From Cellulosimicrobium cellulans (GTDB lineage Bacteria; Actinomycetota; Actinomycetes; Actinomycetales; Cellulomonadaceae): a stretch of 64,000 nucleotides of DNA. The translations under genes were made by a program, and so were the position numbers. Location: the NCBI RefSeq assembly GCF_006539945.1, contig NZ_BJNZ01000012.1, positions 1 to 64,000 on the forward strand, read 5' to 3'. The notes under the pieces are model-generated. The model saw only the letters and a program-made list of their open reading frames with translations, ran no database searches and was not told the origin of the DNA. Every line of letters begins with the position of its first letter. The stretch's first letter is position 1. This document shows, one piece after another, positions 28,781 through 36,089 of the stretch.

Positions 28781-29146
28781 ATGACGAACCCCGAGGACTT
28801 CGCCCCGCTCGAACCCGTCCACCTCGTGACCCAGGCGCAGGGGTGGAGCATCATCTACTCGCCCGGCGGCCCGGAGTGGCACCAGCACAAGGGTGCCCTC
28901 GAGCGGCACGGCATCGAGGGATCCGGGTACGACTTCTCCGGCGCGCTCCGGGCCACGCTGACCGACCACGAGCCGAGCGTCCTGGGCGCGGTCGGGTTCG
29001 ACCCCGAGGGCGGCATGGTGAGCGTCTACGGGTCGGACCTCGGCGCGCTGCACGCCGCGGCGCGGCACCTGCACCGCCTGGTCACGGACGAGCAAGCGCT
29101 CGACGTGGCGCTCGCCCGGTCCGTGGAGCTCGGGCTCGACGACTGA
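28781..29146 (+). CDS. Imm51-like (immunity protein 51) family protein
   Basis: A 121-residue soluble protein. Residues 46-92 (GSGYDF at 48-52 region, then VGFDPEGGMVSVYGSD at 71-86 and a helix ending in LHRLV) match the pattern I recall for the Imm51 immunity family of polymorphic toxin systems: G-x-GYDW, then FDPEAGMF-x-AY. No toxin gene, secretion signal or other immunity gene is adjacent, so it may be an orphan antidote or a domesticated relative. Start set by the -10 hexamer six bases upstream; there is no ribosome site. Confidence 0.66.
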   Translation: MTNPEDFAPLEPVHLVTQAQGWSIIYSPGGPEWHQHKGALERHGIEGSGYDFSGALRATLTDHEPSVLGAVGFDPEGGMVSVYGSDLGALHAAARHLHRLVTDEQALDVALARSVELGLDD

Positions 29147-29216
29147 TCCCCGGCGACCTGCGTCGGCAGCGCTCCGGGTCGCTGTCCGCACCGCCCGAGG
29201 GACGGGTAGGGCGGCC

Positions 29217-30149
29217 TCAGCGCGAGCGCAGCGCCTCGAGCTGCGCGTCGTGCCACTCGGCGACGTAGCCCGTGAGCCGGCGGTCGTCGGGCATGGTGTG
29301 GCCGCGGAGAGCGGCGTCCAGCGCGTCGAGGTAGGCGCGGTCGGCCGCGAACCGTGCGGAGACCGCGGCGCGTCCGAGGGCGGGGCTCCCGTGACCCGGG
29401 ACGAGCGCGTCCACGTCGCGCGCGGCGAGCTCGAGCGCGTCGAGCGCGCCGCGGTAGACCCCGACCGGGTCCCGGCTGTCGGTGTCGACGAGCGGCACCT
29501 CGACGTCGGAGAGCATGTCGCCCGCCACGAGCACCCTCCCGTCCGGCGTGCGCACCACGAGCGCGGCATGGCCTGGCGCGTGGGCGTCGTGCTCGACCAC
29601 GGTGACCGAGCGTGGGTCCGTGCGGGCGGCCTGCGGCCAGGGAACGCGGCGCGCGCCGCGGGGGAGCGGGGTCAGCGCGCCCACGAGCGCGGGGTCGTGG
29701 CCGGGTGCGGCGGCCTCGGTCGACGCGAGCACCGCGGCCCGCCGCCGCTGCGTCGCGTCGGCGGTGCGCGCCGTCGCCCAGCGGGGCGCGTCGCCGAGCC
29801 CCGGCGACCACAGCACGTGGTCCCAGTGCGGGTGCGTCGCGAACCCGGCGGTCACGCGCCAGCCGCGCGCCCGCACCGCGGCGGCGAGCCCCGCGACCTC
29901 GGCGACCGTCACCGCCGGGTCCACGACCAGCGCCTCGCCGTCCGGCGTGGTGACGACGGTCGACGTCGTCGTCCAGATCTCCGCCGTCGCGACCCAGACC
30001 CCCGGGGCCGCCTCGACGAGGTCGCGCGCTCGCGGTGCGGTCGCAGGCCCGACCGTGGCCGCGGTGGCCTGGTCGCTCGGTGGTCCGCTCGGTCCACCCG
30101 GTGGGTCGCTCTGGACGTCGTTCGGCTGGGGGTGCGTGGGCTCGTGCAC
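29217..30149 (-). CDS. Metallo-beta-lactamase fold hydrolase
   Basis: A 310-residue MBL-fold enzyme. After a ~42-residue Pro/Ser-rich N-terminus comes the domain; metal ligands are HPHWDH (His106, His108, Asp110, His111), then APGHAALVV with a further His, VLVAGDMLSDVEVPLV with the bridging Asp, and the late His in VPGHGSP. It resembles beta-lactamase-like or quinol-oxidation hydrolases but the substrate is not inferable. GTG with GGAGGA upstream. Divergent from ftsK. Confidence 0.85.
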   Translation of the reverse strand: MHEPTHPQPNDVQSDPPGGPSGPPSDQATAATVGPATAPRARDLVEAAPGVWVATAEIWTTTSTVVTTPDGEALVVDPAVTVAEVAGLAAAVRARGWRVTAGFATHPHWDHVLWSPGLGDAPRWATARTADATQRRRAAVLASTEAAAPGHDPALVGALTPLPRGARRVPWPQAARTDPRSVTVVEHDAHAPGHAALVVRTPDGRVLVAGDMLSDVEVPLVDTDSRDPVGVYRGALDALELAARDVDALVPGHGSPALGRAAVSARFAADRAYLDALDAALRGHTMPDDRRLTGYVAEWHDAQLEALRSR

Positions 30150-30278
30150 GGTTCCTCCGGTCCTGGTCGGTCACGGGTCGTCGGCTCACGGGCGTCGCGC
30201 GCGAGGTCGCCGGCCGCCCGGCAGCACTCCGGCGGGGACACGCGCCGCCGGGTCCGCGTCCGTGTCGTCCCCCGCAGG

Positions 30279-30284
30279 TAGGTT
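30279..30284 (+). promoter_or_regulatory. Possible -10 of ftsK
   Basis: TAGGTT ending 9 nt before the ATG; nearly leaderless. Confidence 0.4.
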
Positions 30285-30293
30285 AGGACCACT

Positions 30294-33122
30294 ATGGCGA
30301 CCCGCACGTCCCCGCAGGCACGTCGGACCGCGAGCAACCGCACGCCAGCGCCCCGCACCTCGGCGCGCGGCGGTTCGTCCTCGGCCCGCGGCACGTCGCG
30401 CGCCGGCACCGGTCGGGGGCGGTCCTCCTCCTCCGCCTCGCGCCGGCCCGCCCGGCGCCCCGCGTCGGGGCCGCCGTGGCCCGTCCGCGCGGTGCGGGCG
30501 GTCTGGCTCGGCGCCGCGCACGGCGTGGGGGCGCTCGTGCGCACCATCGGAAAGGGAGCAAGAGAGCTGGACCCGGCACACCGGCGCGACGGCGTCGCGT
30601 TCTTCCTCATCGCCCTCGCTGTCGTCGTCGCGGCCCGCGAGTGGTGGGGCATCGAGGGCACGTTCGGCAGGGTCGTGCACGGCGTCGTCGCCGGCACGTT
30701 CGGCCTCGCGGGCGTCGCGGTGCCCGTCCTGCTGCTCTGGCTCGCCGTGCGGATCATGCGCCACCCCGAGCGCGCGCAGGCGAACTCGCGCGTCGCGATC
30801 GGGCTCACGCTCATCGTCGTGTCGGTGTGCTCGCTCGTGCACATCTCCGAGGACCTCCCGGCGCCGCGCGACGGCTTCGAGGCGGTGCAGGACGCGGGCG
30901 GGATCGTCGGCTACCTCGCCGCGACGCCCGTGACCACCGGGCTCACGCCGTGGTTCGCGGTCCCCATCTTCCTGCTGCTCGGCTTCTTCGGGCTCCTCGT
31001 CGTCACCGCGACCCCGGTGCACCGGATCCCGAGCCGGCTGCGCGGCCTCTACGACGTCCTCACGGGCAACCACCGCCCGGACGACGAGGAGCTGGACGCC
31101 GACGGGCTCGCGCTCGCGGAAGGCGTCTCGCGCCACGACGGCACGGACGTGCCGGCGGGCCGTCGCCCGCGCAAGCCCCGGAAGACCAAGGCGCAGCGCG
31201 CGGCGGAGGCCGCCGAGATCGAGAAGCCCGAGGGCGGGTTCTCCGGCGACGAGGCGTTCGAGACGGCGGCGTTCCTCGACTACGAGGAGGACTCCCCGCG
31301 CGGTCGGGGGAAGAAGCGCCGTGGGGACGAGCCGGCGCCAGGCACCGCGCCCACGGAGGCGGTGCCCGCCGTCGGGCAGGGCACCGCGCAGGACACCGCG
31401 GCCGCCGCGATGGGCGCCGTCGCGCCCGCCCCCGGCGACGGCGCGGGCAGCGTGCCCCCGCCCCCGCCCAGCAGCCCCCTGCCGCGCGGCGTGCAGCCGA
31501 TGCTCGAGGGCGACACCGTCTACCTCCTGCCCAACGAGGACTCCCTCGTCAAGGGCGCGCCGCACAAGGTGCGCTCCGCCGCGAACGACCGCGTCGTCGA
31601 GGCGCTGACCCAGACGTTCGAGCAGTTCGAGGTCGACGCGAAGGTCACCGGCTTCACGCGCGGCCCGACGGTCACGCGCTACGAGGTCGAGGTCGGTCCC
31701 AAGGTCAAGGTCGAGCGCATCACGTCGCTCTCGAACAACATCGCCTACGCGGTGGCGAGCGCGGACGTGCGCATCCTCGCGCCGATCCCCGGCAAGTCGG
31801 CGATCGGCATCGAGATCCCCAACACCGACCGCGAGACGGTCGTGCTCGGCGACGTGCTCCGCTCGTCGGCGGCGCGGCGGACCGAGCACCCCATGGTCAT
31901 GGGTGTGGGCAAGGACGTCGAGGGCGGCTACGTCGTCGCGAACCTCGCGAAGATGCCGCACATCCTCGTCGCGGGTGCGACGGGCGCCGGCAAGTCGAGC
32001 TTCATCAACTCCATGATCACGTCGATCCTCATGCGTTCGACGCCCGAGCAGGTGCGCCTGGTGCTCGTGGACCCCAAGCGCGTCGAGCTGACGATCTACG
32101 AGGGCATCCCGCACCTCATCACGCCGATCATCACCAACCCGAAGAAGGCCGCCGAGGCCCTCGACTGGGTCGTGCGGGAGATGGACGCCCGGTACGACGA
32201 CCTCGCCGCGTTCGGGTACAAGCACATCGACGACTTCAACGCCGCCGTGCGCTCGGGCAAGGTCAAGCCGCTGCCGGGCTCCGAGCGCAAGATCGCGCCG
32301 TACCCGTACCTCCTCGTGGTCGTCGACGAGCTCGCGGACCTCATGATGGTCGCCCCGCGCGACGTCGAGGCGTCGATCCAGCGCATCACGCAGCTCGCGC
32401 GCGCCGCGGGCATCCACCTCGTGCTCGCGACGCAGCGACCGTCGGTCGACGTCGTCACGGGCCTCATCAAGGCCAACGTGCCGTCGCGCCTCGCGTTCGC
32501 GACCTCGTCGCTCGCGGACTCGCGCGTCGTGCTCGACCAGCCGGGCGCCGAGAAGCTCATCGGCCAGGGTGACGCGCTGTTCCTCCCGATGGGCGCCGCG
32601 AAGCCCATGCGCGTCCAGGGCGCGTGGGTCTCCGAGTCCGAGGTGCACTCGGTCGTCGAGCACGTCAAGGGGCAGCTCAAGCCGGTCTACCGCGAGGACG
32701 TCACGCAGACCGCGGCGAAGAAGCAGGTCGACGAGGACATCGGCGACGACCTCGACCTGCTCCTCCAGGCGACGGAGCTCGTCGTGACCTCGCAGTTCGG
32801 CTCGACGTCGATGCTCCAGCGCAAGCTGCGCGTCGGGTTCGCCAAGGCGGGTCGCCTCATGGACCTCCTCGAGTCGCGCGAGATCGTCGGGCCGTCCGAG
32901 GGGTCCAAGGCGCGCGAGGTGCTCGTGACGCCGGAGGAGCTGCCGTCGGCGCTCGCGCTGATCCGCGGCGAGCCGGCGCAGGACGTCTTCGACGGCCAGG
33001 CGCCCGCCGCGGCGCCGGGTGGCGGTGCGGGGCACGACTACGGCGAGGGCACCGAGGGGCACATGCCGCCGGTCGCGACCGACTACCACGACGGTGCCGA
33101 CGTGGAGTCGGGCTGGCGCTGA
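30294..33122 (+). CDS. ftsK: DNA translocase FtsK/SpoIIIE
   Basis: Septum-located ATPase that pumps chromosomal DNA during division. The 942-residue protein has a basic, Ser/Arg-rich N-terminus (about 90 residues), four membrane helices (about 100-245), an acidic/Pro linker (to about 400), the alpha domain, the RecA-like motor with Walker A GATGAGKS (561-568) and LVVVDELADLMMV as Walker B, and a C-terminal winged-helix gamma domain (TSMLQRKLRVGFAKAGRLMDLLE) that reads KOPS-like sites. The linker is short compared with E. coli FtsK. Followed by pgsA, cinA and clgR in the conserved order. Confidence 0.96.
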   Translation: MATRTSPQARRTASNRTPAPRTSARGGSSSARGTSRAGTGRGRSSSSASRRPARRPASGPPWPVRAVRAVWLGAAHGVGALVRTIGKGARELDPAHRRDGVAFFLIALAVVVAAREWWGIEGTFGRVVHGVVAGTFGLAGVAVPVLLLWLAVRIMRHPERAQANSRVAIGLTLIVVSVCSLVHISEDLPAPRDGFEAVQDAGGIVGYLAATPVTTGLTPWFAVPIFLLLGFFGLLVVTATPVHRIPSRLRGLYDVLTGNHRPDDEELDADGLALAEGVSRHDGTDVPAGRRPRKPRKTKAQRAAEAAEIEKPEGGFSGDEAFETAAFLDYEEDSPRGRGKKRRGDEPAPGTAPTEAVPAVGQGTAQDTAAAAMGAVAPAPGDGAGSVPPPPPSSPLPRGVQPMLEGDTVYLLPNEDSLVKGAPHKVRSAANDRVVEALTQTFEQFEVDAKVTGFTRGPTVTRYEVEVGPKVKVERITSLSNNIAYAVASADVRILAPIPGKSAIGIEIPNTDRETVVLGDVLRSSAARRTEHPMVMGVGKDVEGGYVVANLAKMPHILVAGATGAGKSSFINSMITSILMRSTPEQVRLVLVDPKRVELTIYEGIPHLITPIITNPKKAAEALDWVVREMDARYDDLAAFGYKHIDDFNAAVRSGKVKPLPGSERKIAPYPYLLVVVDELADLMMVAPRDVEASIQRITQLARAAGIHLVLATQRPSVDVVTGLIKANVPSRLAFATSSLADSRVVLDQPGAEKLIGQGDALFLPMGAAKPMRVQGAWVSESEVHSVVEHVKGQLKPVYREDVTQTAAKKQVDEDIGDDLDLLLQATELVVTSQFGSTSMLQRKLRVGFAKAGRLMDLLESREIVGPSEGSKAREVLVTPEELPSALALIRGEPAQDVFDGQAPAAAPGGGAGHDYGEGTEGHMPPVATDYHDGADVESGWR

Positions 33123-33222
33123 GCGCGCACCGCGTGCCCACCGAGCCCGCCCGGTACCGGCACGCCGTCCGTGGCCGCGGTGGCGGTGGCGGACGAGGGT
33201 CGGGGCACCCCTGAGGACCCCC

Positions 33223-33228
33223 TAGGCT
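33223..33228 (+). promoter_or_regulatory. -10 hexamer of pgsA (leaderless)
   Basis: TAGGCT followed by six bases and GTG 33235. Confidence 0.55.
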
Positions 33229-33234
33229 GGTCAC

Positions 33235-33864
33235 GTGGTCACCGCCGTCCCCTCGCCGTGGAACTCCGCGAACCTCGTCACCATGGCGAGGATCCTGCTC
33301 GTCCCCTTCTTCGCGTGGGCGCTCCTCGTCGACGGTGGGGAGTCCGTCACCTGGCGGCTCGTCGCGACGGGCATCTTCGTGCTGGCCGCGACGTCGGACC
33401 GGCTCGACGGCTACCTGGCGCGCAAGTACGACCTGGTCACGGACCTCGGCAAGCTCTTGGACCCGATCGCGGACAAGCTGCTCGTCGGCACCGCGCTCGT
33501 CCTGCTCGCGTGGCCGCTCGGGGAGCTGCCGTGGTGGGTGCCCGTGGTCGTGCTCGCGCGCGAGCTCGGCGTCACGCTCCTGCGGTTCGCGGTCCTCAAG
33601 TACGCGGTCATGCCCGCGTCGCGTGGCGGCAAGCTCAAGACCGTGCTCCAGACCGTCGCGATCACGCTCTTCCTCCTGCCCCTGTCGCACCTGCCGGGGT
33701 GGATCGGCGTCGTGGCCTGGGTCGTGCTCGCCGCAGCGATCCTCGTCACGGTCGTGACGGGGCTCGAGTACGCCTACCAGGGCTGGCGGCTGCGGCGCGA
33801 CGCGATCCGCGCGGCCCGCCTCGCCGAGCGCGGGGCGGCCCCGGACGGCGCGTCGGCGTCGTGA
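33235..33864 (+). CDS. pgsA: CDP-alcohol phosphatidyltransferase, phosphatidylglycerophosphate synthase
   Basis: Makes phosphatidylglycerol phosphate from CDP-diacylglycerol and glycerol-3-phosphate. The CDP-alcohol signature is complete: Asp55, Asp58, Gly59, Ala62, Arg63, Gly72, Asp76, Asp80 in the block SDRLDGYLARK...DLGKLLDPIADK. About five membrane helices, 209 residues. The GTG start is fixed by the -10 hexamer. In actinobacteria this position beside cinA is normally pgsA. Its 3' end carries a 17-bp tandem duplication shared with the start of cinA. Confidence 0.93.
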   Translation: MVTAVPSPWNSANLVTMARILLVPFFAWALLVDGGESVTWRLVATGIFVLAATSDRLDGYLARKYDLVTDLGKLLDPIADKLLVGTALVLLAWPLGELPWWVPVVVLARELGVTLLRFAVLKYAVMPASRGGKLKTVLQTVAITLFLLPLSHLPGWIGVVAWVVLAAAILVTVVTGLEYAYQGWRLRRDAIRAARLAERGAAPDGASAS

Positions 33865-33889
33865 CCGGGGCAGCGTCGTGACGGGGGCA
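33856..33889. repeat. 17-bp tandem duplication at the pgsA/cinA junction
   Basis: GCGTCGTGACCGGGGCA (33856-33872) is followed directly by a copy with one change (33873-33889). The first copy holds the pgsA stop overlapping a GTG; the second holds the GTG used by cinA. Confidence 0.85.
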
Positions 33890-34432
33890 GCGCGCGACGC
33901 CGAGGGGACGGGGGCCTCGGTCGCGCGACCGGACGTCGTCGGCCTCCTCACGACGCTCGAGGCGCGGGGGTGGACGCTCGCGACGGCCGAGTCGCTCACC
34001 GGTGGGCTGCTCTCCGCGACGATCGTCGACGTCCCCGGGGCGTCGCGCGTGTTCAGGGGCGCGGTCGTCGCCTACGCGACGGACGTCAAGCGGTCCGTGC
34101 TCGGGGTCGACGGCGGCCTCCTCGCCGCACACGGGGCCGTCCACCGGGACGTCGCGCGACAGATGGCGGAGCGGGTGCGGGAGGTGCTCGGTGCGGACGT
34201 CGGGGTCGCGACCACGGGCGTCGCGGGACCGGACCCGCAGGACGGCCAGCCGCCGGGCACGGTGTTCGTCGCGGCGAGCGGCCCGCGAGGGACGCGCGTG
34301 CGACGGCTGCGCCTTGCCGGCGAGCGCGCGGCCGTCCGCGCCGGGACGGTCGCTGCGGCGATCGACCTCGCCCGGGCGGTGGTGGACGGGCCCTCCGCGA
34401 ACGACGCTGGGCCGGGTGAAAACGGCGGGTGA
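33878..34432 (+). CDS. cinA: CinA C-terminal domain protein (nicotinamide-nucleotide amidase, PncC)
   Basis: A 184-residue stand-alone CinA_C domain, which deamidates NMN to NaMN in pyridine nucleotide salvage. Family blocks: [33 protein letters not shown]-type N-terminal motif (ESLTGG and Y-x-VV area), and [25 protein letters not shown]. There is no N-terminal molybdopterin-binding half, as usual in actinobacteria. The GTG lies 14 nt after pgsA, displaced by the tandem duplication. Followed by a long leader and clgR. Confidence 0.92.
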   Translation: MTGAARDAEGTGASVARPDVVGLLTTLEARGWTLATAESLTGGLLSATIVDVPGASRVFRGAVVAYATDVKRSVLGVDGGLLAAHGAVHRDVARQMAERVREVLGADVGVATTGVAGPDPQDGQPPGTVFVAASGPRGTRVRRLRLAGERAAVRAGTVAAAIDLARAVVDGPSANDAGPGENGG

Positions 34433-34493
34433 TCTGCGGTCGCCCGGGCCGGACGACCACCCTCTCGGATGCGGCGCGTGGAGAGGTCGTGAA

Positions 34494-34511
34494 CGTACCG
34501 CGCGGGGTACG
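34494..34511. promoter_or_regulatory. Palindrome upstream of the clgR promoter
   Basis: CGTACC-N6-GGTACG, perfect symmetry, 17 bp upstream of the ECF -35 element: the position of an activator site. ClgR itself or another regulator could bind; this is inference. Confidence 0.45.
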
Positions 34512-34528
34512 CCGGGCAGGCGGCCGCG

Positions 34529-34554
34529 GGAACAAGGCCCCACGTCGGGACGTT
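34529..34554 (+). promoter_or_regulatory. ECF sigma (SigH/SigR-type) promoter of clgR
   Basis: GGAAC (34529-34533), 18-nt spacer, GTT (34552-34554), matching the GGAA-N18-GTT consensus of the SigH/SigR redox/heat-stress sigma factors. clgR is known to depend on SigH in Corynebacterium, which supports the call. Confidence 0.62.
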
Positions 34555-34791
34555 GCACAGCACGTGATCGCCAACAGGACCGTCAACCGACCGGTGGGCC
34601 GCACGGACAACGCGCCGACGGCCGGTCCGGCACGCCGCACCGGAGACGTGAGCGGACCGCGGGCGGGGTACGGTAGGACGACCCCGTCACGCGGGGCAGT
34701 GAACAGGAAGACCGGCACGAGCAGTTCGCGCACCCAGGTGGGGGCCACACCGGCTCCCGGGGGCGCACGGGACACGGAAGGGGGTCGCCAG

Positions 34792-35133
34792 ATGATTGTT
34801 CTTCGACGAGAGATCGGGGACGTGCTGCGAGACGCTCGCCAGCGACAGGGGCGCACCCTGCGAGAGGTGTCCTCGGCCGCACGGGTCTCGCTGGGCTACC
34901 TCAGCGAGGTCGAGCGCGGTCAGAAGGAAGCGTCGTCGGAGCTCCTCGGCTCCATCTGCGAGGCGCTCGACATCCCGATGTCGTTGGTGCTGCGCGAGGT
35001 CAGCGACCGGGTCGCGGTCGCCGAGGGTCTGCTGATCCCGGACACCATCCCGGCCGACTTCGCGACCGCGGTGCTCGGACGGCAGAACCCCGAGGGCACG
35101 GCGCGACGAGAGGACCTTCAGCCCGTCGGCTGA
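34792..35133 (+). CDS. clgR: Helix-turn-helix regulator ClgR
   Basis: A 113-residue XRE-family activator of the Clp protease genes and other stress genes in actinobacteria. The helix-turn-helix lies at about 20-55 ([32 protein letters not shown]), then a short conserved region ending with [15 protein letters not shown]. Identification rests on the sequence and on the conserved ftsK-pgsA-cinA-clgR-recA neighbourhood. ATG preceded by GGAAGGGGG. The C-terminus is not the Ala-Ala degradation tail known from Streptomyces ClgR. Confidence 0.88.
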   Translation: MIVLRREIGDVLRDARQRQGRTLREVSSAARVSLGYLSEVERGQKEASSELLGSICEALDIPMSLVLREVSDRVAVAEGLLIPDTIPADFATAVLGRQNPEGTARREDLQPVG

Positions 35134-35184
35134 CGGTCGACGCCGGGTCGACCCGGAGCAGGTGCCGGGGCAGCGACGCCACCG

Positions 35185-36024
35185 TCACCGGTTCGCGGGC
35201 GGCGCCTGGCACGTCGGACACCAGAAGACCGGACGGTCGTACGGCGGCTCGTTCGCCGTACCTTCGACGACAGGCGTGCCGCACACGTGGCACGCCTTTC
35301 GTGTGCGCCCGTGCACGTGGCGCACGACGCCGGCACGCGGGTCGAACCCGTGCCGCACGGTGCGCTGCATGAGCGCGCGGGCCGTGAGGAGCAGCCCTTC
35401 CAGGTCCTCGACGTCGCGCACGGGCGTCCACGGGTAGACGCGCTCGGCGAAGAGCGACTCCGCGGTGTAGATCGTGCCGATCCCCGCGACGAGGTGCTGG
35501 TCGAGGAGTGCCTCCGCGACGGGGACGCCGGTCACGGCCCGCCCCGGCCGGTGCCGGGGGCCGCTCCCGCCCGCCGCGTCGTCGGCCCGCAGGCGCGCGA
35601 CCGCCTCGGGCAGGCCGGTCTCCGGGAAGTCGTCGCCGAGCACGTCGGGTCCGAGGGGCCCGACGATCACCCGCTCGTCCGCGGTGCGCAGCACGTGCAG
35701 CATGCCGATCCGGTTCCCGACCGCGGTCCACCACTCGTTCGCGAGCACCACGCGCACGTTCGGCTCCGCGCCGCGCGCGTCCCGCGCACCCGTACGTGCG
35801 ATGCGCCACGAACCCTCCATGCGCAGGTGGGTGTGCAGCGACCGGCCGTCGTCCAGGCGCGTGAAGAGGTGCTTGCCGTACGCCACGTTCTCGACGACCG
35901 TCCGGCCGGTCAGGACGACCTCGGCGGCGCTCGGCCAGCGCAGCTCCGCGCGCACGAGGACCCGGCCGGCGAGGGCCTCGTCGAGCCGCGCGGACACGAG
36001 GCGCAGGATGTCACCCTCGGGCAC
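35185..36024 (-). CDS. nei2: Formamidopyrimidine-DNA glycosylase family protein, endonuclease VIII type (Nei2)
   Basis: Base-excision glycosylase/AP lyase removing oxidised pyrimidines. Pro2 and Glu3 of the N-terminus MPEGD form the active site, and PEGD rather than PELP marks the Nei branch; Lys51 in YGKHLF is the conserved beta-hairpin lysine; helix-two-turn-helix in the middle (LLDQHLVAGIGTIYTAE); zinc finger Cys245, Cys248, Cys269, Cys272. 279 residues. It lies 65 nt downstream of lhr on the same strand; Lhr and Nei2 are paired in many actinobacteria. Confidence 0.92.
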   Translation of the reverse strand: MPEGDILRLVSARLDEALAGRVLVRAELRWPSAAEVVLTGRTVVENVAYGKHLFTRLDDGRSLHTHLRMEGSWRIARTGARDARGAEPNVRVVLANEWWTAVGNRIGMLHVLRTADERVIVGPLGPDVLGDDFPETGLPEAVARLRADDAAGGSGPRHRPGRAVTGVPVAEALLDQHLVAGIGTIYTAESLFAERVYPWTPVRDVEDLEGLLLTARALMQRTVRHGFDPRAGVVRHVHGRTRKACHVCGTPVVEGTANEPPYDRPVFWCPTCQAPPANR

Positions 36025-36089
36025 GCCCGCACCCCCTGGCGGTCGCGAGGGGGCGGCGGCGAGCGCGCCCCGTGCCCTCGGCCGTCACC

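Larger units (their letters stand above)
34433..34791 (+). promoter_or_regulatory. 359-nt regulatory region upstream of clgR
   Basis: No convincing gene. It contains a 6-6-6 palindrome (34494-34511), an ECF-type promoter (34529-34554), a second possible -10 TACGGT (34669-34674), and an AAGGGGG ribosome site just before the ATG. Confidence 0.6.

Noticed and set aside
34433-34790. A protein-coding extension or separate small gene in the clgR leader.
   Set aside because: The in-frame extension upstream of the clgR ATG is Arg/Gly/Thr-rich without homology-like features, and promoter elements occupy the region.
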